Shown one piece after another: positions 1 to 8,021 of a DNA stretch of 38,218 nucleotides. Made by a program: the position numbers and the translations under genes. Below the pieces are notes generated by a model that was not told the origin of the DNA, made no database searches, and was given only the letters and a program-made list of their open reading frames with translations. This DNA is from JAUQQI01 sp042408785. GTDB taxonomy: Bacteria > Chloroflexota > Dehalococcoidia > JAUQQI01. Positions within the stretch are counted from its first letter, which is position 1; every line of letters starts with the position of its first letter. The stretch lies in the NCBI GenBank assembly GCA_042408785.1, contig JBHOQU010000004.1, positions 1 to 38,218 of the forward strand, given 5' to 3'.

Positions 1-141
1 ATGGGGCCCTTAAGGCGGGGCATTGACGAGGCCGGCCTTGAGGCGCTGTTGCGGGCGGCGATTCAGACCAAGCCTGAAAGGCATCTGGTAAACGAGGGCA
101 TCATCCCCAACCTAAGAAGGATGATCCAGATTGGCGGCTGA
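1..141 (+). CDS. moaA: GTP 3',8-cyclase MoaA, C-terminal fragment
   Basis: This is the last 46 codons of an open frame that enters from the left edge and stops with TGA at 139-141. Residues around 20-30 (IQTKPERHLVN) resemble the MoaA C-terminal helix (typically K-P-x-x-H-x-I/L-N-E). The protein ends in Ile-Gly-Gly, and the C-terminal Gly-Gly of MoaA is needed for its second catalytic step. MoaA is the radical-SAM enzyme that starts molybdopterin synthesis from GTP. moaC follows and overlaps by 11 nt, which supports the call. The radical-SAM cysteines lie outside the window. Confidence 0.8.
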   Translation: MGPLRRGIDEAGLEALLRAAIQTKPERHLVNEGIIPNLRRMIQIGG

Positions 142-616
142 GGTTTTCTCCCACCTCGACCCTTACGGCCGGGCCCGGATGGTGGACATCGGGGCCAAGC
201 CCGAGACGGAGCGGGAGGCGGTGGCCCGGGGCCGAGTAGTGATGCGGCCGGAGACCCTGGAGCTGGTGCGCCGGGGCCAGGTGGCCAAGGGAGATGTGCT
301 GGCCGTGGCCCAGGTTGCCGGGGTGATGGCCGCCAAACGCACGCCGGACCTCATTCCCCTCTGTCACCCCCTGCTCATTAACGCCGTGGAAATCCGGTTT
401 AACTTTAACGACGAGCTGAGCGCCCTGGAAGTTGAGGCGGCCGTGCGGGTGAACGGCCGGACCGGGGCGGAGATGGAGGCCCTGACCGCCGTGGCGGTGG
501 CCGCCCTCACCGTGTACGACATGTGCAAGGGCCTGGACCCGGCCATCCGGATCGAGGCGATCCGGCTGGCCCGCAAGCGGGGGGGCAAAAGCGGGGAGTT
601 AGTTCTGGAGCCTTGA
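131..616 (+). CDS. moaC: Cyclic pyranopterin monophosphate synthase MoaC
   Basis: The 161-residue product matches the usual length of MoaC, which turns the MoaA product into cyclic pyranopterin monophosphate in the cytoplasm. Recognisable blocks are FSHLDPYGRARMVDI near the N-terminus, the TPDLIPLCHPL active-site segment (about residues 70-80) and MEALTAVAVAALTVYDMCK (about 115-135). I take the TTG at 131 as the start because the family N-terminal motif begins a few residues later. A purine-rich AAGAAGG lies about ten bases upstream. The gene overlaps the moaA stop, so translation is probably coupled. This looks like the second gene of a moaA-moaC-meaB operon. Confidence 0.95.
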   Translation: MAAEVFSHLDPYGRARMVDIGAKPETEREAVARGRVVMRPETLELVRRGQVAKGDVLAVAQVAGVMAAKRTPDLIPLCHPLLINAVEIRFNFNDELSALEVEAAVRVNGRTGAEMEALTAVAVAALTVYDMCKGLDPAIRIEAIRLARKRGGKSGELVLEP

Positions 617-1611
617 GCCCGGAAGAGCAGGCCCTGGCCCTGATCGAGGCGGCCCGGGCCGGCGACGGGCGGGCCGCGGCCCGGCTCCTGCGGCACGTGG
701 AGGACGAGACGGAGGTGGGCCTGGCCGCCTGGCGCCGGCTATTCAAGGCGGCCGGTCAGGCGTGGGTTGTGGGTATCACCGGTCCGCCGGGGGTTGGCAA
801 GAGCACCCTCATCTGCCGCCTCGCCCAGGCGTACCGGGAGCGGGGCCTGAGGGTTGGGGTGCTGGCGGTGGACCCGACGAGCCCCCTCACCGGCGGGGCC
901 CTTCTAGGGGACCGGATCCGGATGCAGGAGCTGGCTTCCGACCCCGGGGTTTACATCCGGAGCCTGGCGACCCGGGGGGCGGTGGGCGGGGTGGCCCGGG
1001 CGGCCGGCCGGCTGGTATCGGTCCTAGATGCCCTCGGCTACGGGGTCATACTGCTGGAGACCGTGGGGGCCGGGCAGGATGAGGTGGAGGTGGCGGCCAT
1101 CGCCGGGACCACGGTCCTGGTGCTGATGCCGGGCCAGGGGGATGAAATCCAGGCCCTTAAGGCCGGCCTGGTGGAAATCGCCGATATCATCGTCATCAAT
1201 AAGGCCGACCGGGAAGGGGCCGACCAGCTGGCGGCCCAGCTCCGGTCGGTCCTCCGGCTGGGAGCCGCCCGCTCCGAAGGCGGCGACTGGACGCCCCCGA
1301 TAATCAAGACCGTGGCCGCCGACGGCGCCGGCGTTGGTGAACTGCTTTCGGCCATCGAAAGGCACCGGGCTTTCCTGGTCCAGAGCGGCCGGGAGGCCGA
1401 GCGCCGGCGGGCCGCCCTGCGCAAGGCCATCTGGCGGGAGGTCGAAAGCCTGCTTGTTCGGCGGTTGAGTCGGGACCCGGCGGTCGCGGCGGAATTTGAG
1501 GGGCTGGTCCGGCGAGTTGAGGCCGGGGAGTTCGACCCCATTGCGGCGGCGGCCGTCCTGCTGGAGCGGCTGGCCGCCCCGGTTTCCGCCCGGCCGGACC
1601 CCGAGCCTTAG
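613..1611 (+). CDS. meaB: MeaB/ArgK-type GTPase, methylmalonyl-CoA mutase chaperone
   Basis: G3E-family GTPase of 332 residues. It has the Walker A motif GITGPPGVGKST at residues 54-65, the MeaB segment VLAVDPTSPLTGGALLGDRIRM just after it, ETVGAGQDE in switch II, and NKAD for guanine recognition. MeaB proteins protect and reload B12-dependent acyl-CoA mutases; no mutase subunit is in the window. The start is set at TTG 613, which overlaps the moaC stop as TTGA and gives the normal family N-terminus (EQALALIEAARAGD). A longer in-frame ORF reaches back into moaC but its extra residues do not fit the family. The stop lies 3 nt from the stop of convergent pyrG. Confidence 0.93.
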   Translation: MSPEEQALALIEAARAGDGRAAARLLRHVEDETEVGLAAWRRLFKAAGQAWVVGITGPPGVGKSTLICRLAQAYRERGLRVGVLAVDPTSPLTGGALLGDRIRMQELASDPGVYIRSLATRGAVGGVARAAGRLVSVLDALGYGVILLETVGAGQDEVEVAAIAGTTVLVLMPGQGDEIQALKAGLVEIADIIVINKADREGADQLAAQLRSVLRLGAARSEGGDWTPPIIKTVAADGAGVGELLSAIERHRAFLVQSGREAERRRAALRKAIWREVESLLVRRLSRDPAVAAEFEGLVRRVEAGEFDPIAAAAVLLERLAAPVSARPDPEP

Positions 1612-1614
1612 GCT

Positions 1615-3261
1615 TTACTGGGACTCAGCCACGGCTAGGGGCAGGGGCTGCTGGTCCCCCTCCCGCAGGACGTCCTTGGCGGCCCCAATGAAGGCCGTGA
1701 AGAGGGGATGGGGCCGGTTGGGCCTGGATTTAAACTCCGGGTGGAACTGGGTGCCCAGCATCCAGGGGTGGTCCCTGAGCTCGGCGATCTCCACCAGCCG
1801 GCCGTCCAGGGAGAAGCCGCTCAGCACCATCCCACCGGAGGTCAAGAGTTCCCGGTAGTCGTTATTGAATTCGTAGCGGTGGCGGTGCCGCTCGTAAACG
1901 ATGGGCTCCCCGTAGGCCTCCCAGGCCCGGGTGCCCGGCACCAGGTGGCAGGGGTAAACCCCGAGCCGCATCGTCCCGCCCTTGCGGTCGACCTCCCGCT
2001 GCTCCGGTAGGAGGTCGATGACCGGGTAGCGGGTCTCCGGGTCGAATTCGGTGGAGTTGGGCTCGTCGGTCTTTAAGAGATACCGGGCAAACTCGATCAC
2101 CATGGCCTGCATCCCCAGGCAGAGGCCCAGGTAGGGCACCTGGTGCTCCCGGGCGTAGCGGGCGGCCGCAATTTTGCCCTCGATTCCCCGGTAGCCGAAG
2201 CCGCCGGGCACGACGATGCCCTGAGCCCGGCCGAGGGCGGGGATGCCGTTGCCCAGGGCCACCTCCTCGGCGTCGAGCCAGAGGATCTCCACGTGGCGGT
2301 CGTGGGCCAGGGCGGCGTGGGTAAGGGCCTCCCGCACGCTTATATACGCATCCTGAAGCTCGATGTATTTGCCCACCAGGGCAACGGTGACCGAAGGCTT
2401 GGGGGCCTTGATCTTTTCGACCAGCCGCCGCCAGTCGTCCAAGTCGTTGCGCAGGGGTTTTAAGCCCAGGCGCTCGACGATGAACTCCCCGAGGCCCCAT
2501 TCCTCCAGGATGAGGGGCACCTCGTAGGGGGTCTCCACCGTCAGCAGGGGCACCACCGCCTGCAGTTCCACGTCGCAGAAGAGGGCGATCTTTTCCCGAA
2601 CACCGTCCGAGACCGGGTAGTCGCTGCGGCAGACGATCACATCCGGCTGGATGCCGATGGAGCGCAGTTCCTTAACGCTGTGCTGGGTGGGCTTGGTTTT
2701 TAACTCTTTGGTTGAGGAGATGTAGGGGAGGAGGGTGACGTGGATGTAAAGGACGTTGTCCCGGCCCACGTCCTTGCGCATCTGGCGGATGGCCTCCAGG
2801 AAGGGCAGGCCCTCGATATCCCCCACCGTTCCCCCCACCTCGACGATGACGACCTCGGCCCCGGTCTGACGGGGCACCCGCATGATGCGCTCTTTTATTT
2901 CGTTGGTGATGTGGGGGATCACCTGGATGGTGCCGCCCAGGAAGTCCCCCCGCCGCTCCTTGGCGATGACCGCCGAATAGACCTGGCCGGTGGTCACGTT
3001 GGAACCCCGGTTGAGGTTTACATCCAGGAAGCGTTCGTAGTGGCCGAGGTCCAGGTCGGTTTCGGCCCCGTCGTCGGTCACGAAAACCTCCCCATGCTGG
3101 TAGGGGGACATGGTGCCGGGGTCAACGTTGATATAAGGGTCGAGCTTCTGGGCCGAGACGGCAATGCCCCGGCTCTTTAAGAGACGGCCGATGGACGCGG
3201 CCGTAACCCCTTTCCCCACCGAGCTTGCAACACCACCGGTTACGAAAATAAACTTCGGCAT
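1615..3261 (-). CDS. pyrG: CTP synthase
   Basis: Full-length (548 aa) glutamine-hydrolysing CTP synthase, which makes CTP from UTP. The N-terminal synthetase domain opens with VTGGVASSVGKGV; the usual text is closer to VVSSLGKG, so V12-A13 is a mild deviation. The glutamine amidotransferase domain begins near residue 290, with nucleophile Cys381 in GLCLGMQ and the His/Glu pair in TQFHPE near residue 515. The ATG at 3261 is preceded by the strong ribosome site AAGGGGG. A 107-nt gap separates it from the upstream hypothetical gene on the same strand, so it may be read from that promoter or its own. An AT-rich stretch around 3300-3320 is the best place for a private promoter, but I cannot fix good -35/-10 boxes there. 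Confidence 0.97.
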   Translation of the reverse strand: MPKFIFVTGGVASSVGKGVTAASIGRLLKSRGIAVSAQKLDPYINVDPGTMSPYQHGEVFVTDDGAETDLDLGHYERFLDVNLNRGSNVTTGQVYSAVIAKERRGDFLGGTIQVIPHITNEIKERIMRVPRQTGAEVVIVEVGGTVGDIEGLPFLEAIRQMRKDVGRDNVLYIHVTLLPYISSTKELKTKPTQHSVKELRSIGIQPDVIVCRSDYPVSDGVREKIALFCDVELQAVVPLLTVETPYEVPLILEEWGLGEFIVERLGLKPLRNDLDDWRRLVEKIKAPKPSVTVALVGKYIELQDAYISVREALTHAALAHDRHVEILWLDAEEVALGNGIPALGRAQGIVVPGGFGYRGIEGKIAAARYAREHQVPYLGLCLGMQAMVIEFARYLLKTDEPNSTEFDPETRYPVIDLLPEQREVDRKGGTMRLGVYPCHLVPGTRAWEAYGEPIVYERHRHRYEFNNDYRELLTSGGMVLSGFSLDGRLVEIAELRDHPWMLGTQFHPEFKSRPNRPHPLFTAFIGAAKDVLREGDQQPLPLAVAESQ

Positions 3262-3368
3262 AAATCCAGACCCCCTTCGAACCGGTACGGCAACCGTTAA
3301 CTAAATTTATCGTACATAAGTTCTAGGATGTTTGCGAGTAAACCACCGTTTTATCCACCGCAGGTGGG

Positions 3369-3941
3369 CTAAAAAATGGCGGCCAGGAGCTGGCCCTCCC
3401 CGGTGAGCCGCCGCAGGGTGGCGGCCACCTCTCCGGCGACCGCTTCCAGGGCCCCCTCTAGCCCGGGCCACCGGCCCACTTCCCGCCAGCCCCCGGTCGG
3501 CCCCGTCGCGTCCCAGGCCCAAAGTCCCCAGACCCCCTCGGCTGGGCCGGTCAGTTGCCAGCGCCTGCGCAGGTAAAACTCGTCGAGGATAACTTCGGCC
3601 TGACGGGTAAAGCCGCCGGCGAAGCGGACCTCCGGCCAGGTTTGAAAGGTGTGCTGCCGGAGCCAGCCGTCGATAACCTGGTAGGCCTCGGCCAGCTCTA
3701 GCGGGTGGATGCTACCCGTGGGGGTCGGGAGGGGGAAGCGGGCCTCGACGGCGACCTGCTGGCCCGTCGGGCCCACCTCCAGGTCCACTTCGGCCCAGAA
3801 GTCCGCGGCATCCTCGGCCCCGGCGGCCGTGAAGATGGCCGCAAAGAAGTCGGCGGCCTGCTCCTGGTCCCGGACCTCCAGACCGGCGGCCGCAGTCAGG
3901 GCCAGAAAGCTTTGGACGATACCGTTAAAATCGGGGGACAC
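3369..3941 (-). CDS. Hypothetical protein, about 190 aa
   Basis: I do not recognise this protein. From the GTG at 3941 it is 190 residues, acidic, rich in Ala, Trp and Glu, with no signal peptide or membrane segment and no obvious catalytic motif. A TTG at 3950 is an equally possible start. The frame is open back to 4190, but the promoter found at 4009-4037 would start transcripts near 4002, so starts beyond that are unlikely. Codon use is normal for the neighbourhood (CGG-rich Arg, high third-position GC), which supports coding. It lies 107 nt upstream of pyrG on the same strand. Residues 30-60 (EQAADFFAAIFTAAGAEDA) look amphipathic-helical. Function unknown. Confidence 0.6.
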   Translation of the reverse strand: MSPDFNGIVQSFLALTAAAGLEVRDQEQAADFFAAIFTAAGAEDAADFWAEVDLEVGPTGQQVAVEARFPLPTPTGSIHPLELAEAYQVIDGWLRQHTFQTWPEVRFAGGFTRQAEVILDEFYLRRRWQLTGPAEGVWGLWAWDATGPTGGWREVGRWPGLEGALEAVAGEVAATLRRLTGEGQLLAAIF

Positions 3942-4007
3942 GGGGGCCAATACCAGGGGCGATGCCCGGCGGGTCGGTGTCTGAGTTCGACCACACAAAA
4001 CCAAAAG

Positions 4008-4013
4008 TATTAT
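4008..4013 (+). promoter_or_regulatory. Possible plus-strand -10 box sharing the same AT core
   Basis: TATTAT on the plus strand overlaps the minus-strand TATAAT almost exactly, which would make this a symmetric bidirectional promoter serving the deacetylase gene at 4054. The -35 on this strand is poor, so confidence is low. Confidence 0.3.
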
Positions 4014-4037
4014 AACCCCTAATGGGGATTTTGCCAC
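4009..4037 (-). promoter_or_regulatory. Promoter of the hypothetical gene at 3369-3941
   Basis: On the minus strand a perfect -10 box TATAAT (4014 to 4009) lies 17 nt from GTGGCA (4037 to 4032), a 4/6 match to the sigma70-type -35. The spacer contains CCCC-TAAT-GGGG (4016-4027), a small inverted repeat that could be an operator. The predicted transcript starts near 4002. Confidence 0.6.
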
Positions 4038-4053
4038 CCCGCACAGCTCAGCC

Positions 4054-4932
4054 GTGCCGACATCAACCCGGCCGAGCCAACCCTGGCTCATCGTAAACGC
4101 CGACGACTTCGGGGAGTCGGCCGCCGTCAACGAGGCGGTTGTGGCCGCCCACCGGGACGGCGTTGTAACCAGCGCCAGCCTGATGGTCACCGGCGCCGCC
4201 TTTGAGGGGGCCGTCGAACTGGCCCGAAGTCACCCCACCCTGAGGGTCGGACTGCACCTGGTGCTCATCGGGGGCCGCCCCTGCCTTCCGCCCGGGCGGA
4301 TTCCGGAGCTGGTGGAGCCCTCCGGCCGTTTCCCCACGGACCCGGTTAAAGCCGGCCTCTGCTGGTGGCGGCGGCCGGCGGCCCGGGAGCAGCTTCGGGC
4401 CGAAATCTACGCCCAGGCCGACCGCTTTGTTAGGACCGGCCTGACCCTTGACCACCTGAACAGCCACCTCCACTTCCACGTCCACCCGACTGTATTTTCC
4501 GCCGTGCTGGAGGTGGCCGAGGCCCTGGGCGTCCGGCAGGTTCGGCTTCCGGTCGAACCGTGGTTTTCCCTGCGGGTCGACCGGTCCCGGCCGATGCGGA
4601 AGCTCGTCTATGCCCTTATATTTGGGGTGTTGGGCCGCCTCTACCGGCCCCGGCTCCAGGCCCGGGGTTTTGTGGTCCTGGACGGGGTGTTCGGCCTCTT
4701 TCAGACCGGGCGGATAGACGAAAAATACCTGCTCGACCTGCTCCGGGTGCTGCCGCCGGGCCGGTTCGAGCTCTACACCCACCCGCGGTTTGATACTCCT
4801 CAGGGGCGAGCCGAATTTGCGGCCCTGGTAAGCCCGGAGGTCCGAAAGCTTGTTGCCGAGCGGGGAATTGCCCTGACAACTTACGGTGAGCTGGCGGCCG
4901 GGCGCATCCGGCCGTCGGCGGAGACCACGTAG
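4054..4932 (+). CDS. hpnK: ChbG/HpnK-family carbohydrate deacetylase
   Basis: A 292-residue protein of the YdjC/ChbG family, metal-dependent N-deacetylases of acetylated amino sugars. It shows the N-terminal strand WLIVNADDFGES with metal Asp17/Asp18, GLHLVL near residue 70, and the His-rich metal motif DHLNSHLHFHVHP (about 130-142). In hopanoid producers HpnK removes acetyl from the GlcNAc that HpnI adds to bacteriohopanetetrol. The convergent neighbour resembles HpnI, so I favour the HpnK role over a chitobiose role, although no radical-SAM HpnJ is present. The GTG start at 4054 has no clear ribosome site. The last 52 nt overlap the 3' end of the glycosyltransferase gene on the other strand. 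Confidence 0.8.
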   Translation: MPTSTRPSQPWLIVNADDFGESAAVNEAVVAAHRDGVVTSASLMVTGAAFEGAVELARSHPTLRVGLHLVLIGGRPCLPPGRIPELVEPSGRFPTDPVKAGLCWWRRPAAREQLRAEIYAQADRFVRTGLTLDHLNSHLHFHVHPTVFSAVLEVAEALGVRQVRLPVEPWFSLRVDRSRPMRKLVYALIFGVLGRLYRPRLQARGFVVLDGVFGLFQTGRIDEKYLLDLLRVLPPGRFELYTHPRFDTPQGRAEFAALVSPEVRKLVAERGIALTTYGELAAGRIRPSAETT

Positions 4933-6047
4933 TCCCGCCCGGCCCAGTGGACCCGCCGGCCGGTAAAGCTTAAGGCCCAGATGCCGAAGCTGAAAAGGTC
5001 TTTAAAGGGGATAAGCCAGGCGTATTTCCAGAAGGGCCTTAGCCCAGCCAGCTCCCGGTTGATGAGATAGGCCTCGGCCAGCCGGAAGGCCAAAACCCCG
5101 CCCAGCACCTTCCGACTGGGACGGTCAAAGCCGCGGCTTAACCCCCAGGCCAAGGTCCAGACCAGGAGGTGGGTTACGACACTGAAGAACCAGCCCACCG
5201 GCTGACATACCCGGTTGGTCCGGCCCCAGCGCACCTGGTGGCGGAAGAGAAAGGCCAGGTCCATGGCCGGCAGGGTGTTTTCGACCACATAGGGCGCCAG
5301 GGCGAGCCGGAAACCCCGGGTCAGAACCCGCCGGCCGAGCTGGTAGTCGTCGGCCAGGTATTCGCCCAAGCTTCGGAAGCCACCCAGTTCGGCCAGGAGG
5401 CTGCGGCGGACGGCGAGGCTGGCCCCGAGGGCGTATTTAACCCCGAAGAGGCGGCGGGCCACCAGGACGGCGGGGACAAAGTCGACGTTTACGGCGAGGG
5501 CTTCGACGGCGGCTGCCCAGGTGGGCGCCTGGCGGCAGACGTAAAGGCAGGTGACGGCCCCGGTGTTGGGGTCCCGAAAGGGCCAGACCGTCCGAGCCAG
5601 GTAGTCAGGCCCCACCCGGATATCGTCGTCGCTTACCACAATCAGGTCTCCAGCAAGCTCTTCCTCCATCTGGATCAGCTGGTTGACCTTGGGGTTTACG
5701 GCCGGCCCCTCGGCGCAGGAGACGAGTTTCACCTCGGCCCCGGGGGCGCACGGGCCGAAGTTCGGGGGTGGGTTAAGGTTTAAAGCCGGCCCCTTAGGGC
5801 CGACGACCATCCGGAAGCCAGGGTAATCCTGCCGGCAAAAGCTTAAGAGGTTGGCGTAGATGCGGCCGTCCCAGCGGGCAACCGGCTTGAGGACCGTGAC
5901 CGGCGGGGTAAATCCGGCCGGCCGGGTTTTACGGACGTGTTTGCTGAAGTTTTTAACCTCGTAAAGGGCCAGCAGGTGGTAGGCCAGGCCGATCAAAACG
6001 GCCCCGAAAAGGCCGGCTTTAAGGCTGGGAATGCGCCGGGGTTTCAT
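4881..6047 (-). CDS. hpnI: HpnI/ceramide-glucosyltransferase-like membrane glycosyltransferase
   Basis: A 388-residue glycosyltransferase resembling GT21/HpnI. An N-terminal membrane anchor (residues 11-28) is followed by the GT-A fold, with NPKVNQL near 118, the metal-binding SDDD at 139-142, catalytic ADDYQLG around 232-238 and the QxxRW motif as QVRW at 271-274. C-terminal hydrophobic segments lie around 285-300 and 345-365. Family members transfer sugars to lipids; HpnI adds GlcNAc to bacteriohopanetetrol. The ATG overlaps the stop of the upstream YkoP-like gene as ATGA, so the two are co-translated. The lipid acceptor cannot be read from the sequence and could be a ceramide, hopanoid or other polyol lipid. 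Confidence 0.8.
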   Translation of the reverse strand: MKPRRIPSLKAGLFGAVLIGLAYHLLALYEVKNFSKHVRKTRPAGFTPPVTVLKPVARWDGRIYANLLSFCRQDYPGFRMVVGPKGPALNLNPPPNFGPCAPGAEVKLVSCAEGPAVNPKVNQLIQMEEELAGDLIVVSDDDIRVGPDYLARTVWPFRDPNTGAVTCLYVCRQAPTWAAAVEALAVNVDFVPAVLVARRLFGVKYALGASLAVRRSLLAELGGFRSLGEYLADDYQLGRRVLTRGFRLALAPYVVENTLPAMDLAFLFRHQVRWGRTNRVCQPVGWFFSVVTHLLVWTLAWGLSRGFDRPSRKVLGGVLAFRLAEAYLINRELAGLRPFWKYAWLIPFKDLFSFGIWALSFTGRRVHWAGRDYVVSADGRMRPAASSP

Positions 6048-6748
6048 CGGCGCAGGTGGCGCCGGAGGAGTTCGGCCTTTGAAATCCAGAGCCGGCCCCG
6101 CTCGGCCGCCAGCAGGTTCTTTCGACGCAGGCTCGGCGGATTGAAGGTCCAGATGAGGGCCCAGGCGTAAAGATGCTGAAAGAACCGGCCGACCCGTCCC
6201 GGAAGCCCGGCCGGCGGCGGGAGGGGTTTAAACTCGAACCCGAGGGCCTCCAGAAGCCGGTCGTAGCGGCCGAGGCCCGGCTCGGCCGGAAAGGAAACCT
6301 CGGCCCAGAGGGCAACCGCGTCGTTTAAGTCGTTATTGGCGTCAATGTACTCGGCCAGGGCCTGGAGGGACTTGCGGAGCCGGCGGTAAAACTTGAGGCC
6401 CCAGGCCAGGTCGGGACCGGCGGGGTCGATGGGCGGGATGTGCTCGTTCCAGAAGTGGAGGCCGATGCCGGGCGCCCCCTTGACCACCAGGGTGCCGTCG
6501 GCAAGGCGCACCGTCTGGGGGCTGCGCTCGCGGGCGATTCGGAGGATGCATTCGGGGTCGGCGGAAAACTCCCGGATGCCGTAGACGGTCCGCAAGAGCC
6601 TGTCGAGGCCGAGGATGACCCGGCGGGTTCCGGCCGCCAGCCAGCTCCCGAGCCGGGCCGGGAGGCCGGGCGGCTTCCGGGGAGGCATTTCGACCGGGCC
6701 CGCCAAGCTGTGGGCAACCCTTTCGCGCCGGTTTTTAACCGCGGGCAT
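6044..6748 (-). CDS. YkoP-like domain protein
   Basis: A protein of about 234 residues. Its central region reads LLRTVYGIREFS, then LADGTLVVKGAPGIGLHFWNEH and later KFYRRLRKSLQALAEYI, a pattern I associate with YkoP-like proteins that sit beside sugar-lipid enzymes in Firmicutes. That recognition is from memory and moderate. No signal peptide is seen. The C-terminal part contains HLYAWALIWTFNPPSLRR, a weakly hydrophobic segment that may touch the membrane. The start is unclear: ATG 6748 is taken, GTG 6763 and ATG 6688 are alternatives, and none has a good ribosome site. It is the first gene of a two-gene unit with the glycosyltransferase, to which it is joined by ATGA. Its biochemical role is unknown. 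Confidence 0.55.
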   Translation of the reverse strand: MPAVKNRRERVAHSLAGPVEMPPRKPPGLPARLGSWLAAGTRRVILGLDRLLRTVYGIREFSADPECILRIARERSPQTVRLADGTLVVKGAPGIGLHFWNEHIPPIDPAGPDLAWGLKFYRRLRKSLQALAEYIDANNDLNDAVALWAEVSFPAEPGLGRYDRLLEALGFEFKPLPPPAGLPGRVGRFFQHLYAWALIWTFNPPSLRRKNLLAAERGRLWISKAELLRRHLRR

Positions 6749-6811
6749 CGCCGCGCCCCACACCCAGTCTAAGCGGGCGTGGGGCGAGCGCGCCAGCGGC
6801 GGCGGGGATTT

Positions 6812-7771
6812 TTACTTGATGGCCACCGGGTTTACCGGGCCGCCGACGGCATTTTCCAGGGGCAGGGGCACGGCTACCACGAAGAACTCATAGACTTCGT
6901 CGGCGGCGCAGTCTTCGGCCAGCTCTTCCAGGTCGAAGATCTCGCCCACGGCCAGCCCGATCTGGGGGATCGCCACCCGGTGCCAGGGCTGGTTGACGGA
7001 CCGGATCTCGTTCGGGCGGACCTCGACCCCCCAGGTGTCGCTGGCCACCGCCGCCACCTGCTTTTCGTAGAGCCAGCCCAGGGTGTCAAAGGTAAGCCCG
7101 GGCGCATCGCCGCCGGCGTAATCGCCCCAGTCGCCCCGCTCCCGGCAGAGGGCGATGTGGCCGGTCCGAATGAGCAGGATATCTCCCCGGCCCACCGCCA
7201 CCCCCTCGGCCCGGGCGGTCGCATCCAGGTCGGCCGGGGTTATTCCGTAGCCGGGCTCCAGGTACTTAAGGCCCTTGGCCCGGGGCACATCGAGCAGAAC
7301 CCCCCGGCCGACGAGCCGGTTGCGGTAGCTTATAATGCTGTTTTTAGCCGCCCCAAGGCTGCTTACGAGGGTGGCATCGTAGCCGTTCCACATCTTGTTG
7401 TTAAAGACGATGTGGGCCAGGGCATCCCAGTGGGTCGCGCCGTGGGTGGCCAGCAACACCACATCGTCGGCCCCGCCGATGCCCGGCGGCATGCCCGGAA
7501 TGGCCCCGACCACCACGTCGGAGCCGTCCCGGAGCATGAAGTGCATCGGGTTGAATCGGCGCAGGCCGCCCCGCTGGGGGCCGCTGGGGCCGAAGGGGAT
7601 GGCCAGGGAAAAGACCCGGCCCTTGCGAATGAGGCGGGCGGCGGCCACGATATCCTCGGGGCTTATGTAGTTGAGGGTGCCGGCCTCGTCATCGGGTCCC
7701 CACTTTCCCCAGTTGCAATACTTCTGGGCGGCCTCAAAAAGGCGTTCAAGCTCGGGCGTGCGGTCGGACAT
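6812..7771 (-). CDS. Cyclase-family (kynurenine formamidase-like) metal hydrolase
   Basis: A 319-residue protein of the cyclase superfamily (PF04199 type), zinc or manganese hydrolases that include arylformamidase and isatin hydrolase. The metal motif appears as HGATHWDALAH (near residue 110), the variant usual in the longer cyclase subfamily in place of HxGTHxDxPxH. GRGDILLIRTGH and the late AVASDTWGVEV with a conserved-looking Glu/Asp are also typical. The ATG at 7771 has an excellent ribosome site GAGGAGG. Orientation and spacing suggest a single-gene unit. The natural substrate cannot be inferred from the neighbours. Confidence 0.88.
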   Translation of the reverse strand: MSDRTPELERLFEAAQKYCNWGKWGPDDEAGTLNYISPEDIVAAARLIRKGRVFSLAIPFGPSGPQRGGLRRFNPMHFMLRDGSDVVVGAIPGMPPGIGGADDVVLLATHGATHWDALAHIVFNNKMWNGYDATLVSSLGAAKNSIISYRNRLVGRGVLLDVPRAKGLKYLEPGYGITPADLDATARAEGVAVGRGDILLIRTGHIALCRERGDWGDYAGGDAPGLTFDTLGWLYEKQVAAVASDTWGVEVRPNEIRSVNQPWHRVAIPQIGLAVGEIFDLEELAEDCAADEVYEFFVVAVPLPLENAVGGPVNPVAIK

Positions 7772-7801
7772 AACTGCCTCCTCGGTGAGGTCGTCTGGGC
7801 A

Positions 7802-7807
7802 ATTTTA
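7802..7807 (-). promoter_or_regulatory. Possible -10 box of the cyclase gene
   Basis: TAAAAT on the minus strand lies 31 nt upstream of the cyclase start. No convincing -35 is found 16-18 nt upstream. The rest of the 250-nt gap (7772-8021) holds no ORF, tRNA or clear terminator that I can see. Confidence 0.3.
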
Positions 7808-8021
7808 GCCGATTTGCCCGGCACGATGCCGGCCCTTGCCCGCCCTGTCGGGGCCTTCCGGTTGTGGCATTAGGGCCTGGGAGCCGGCCGGTGGCATGGA
7901 TGCAAGGCCTTGTGTCCGTATGACCAAACTGGCCACTAGGGGATGACCGGAAATGCCCGGACGGGCCTGCACGGAACTCCGGTTATCCCGTTGGTGTAAG
8001 ATTAACTAGGAGGATTGAAAA

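Noticed and set aside
3312..3323. GAAC-N4-GTAC on the minus strand upstream of pyrG, resembling a LexA box
   Set aside because: The second half-site is wrong by one base (GTAC for GTTC), pyrG is not an SOS gene, and no second copy is seen.
3307..3522. 71-codon minus-strand frame between pyrG and the hypothetical gene
   Set aside because: Mostly inside the hypothetical gene in another frame, with Gly/Arg-rich composition and no ribosome site.
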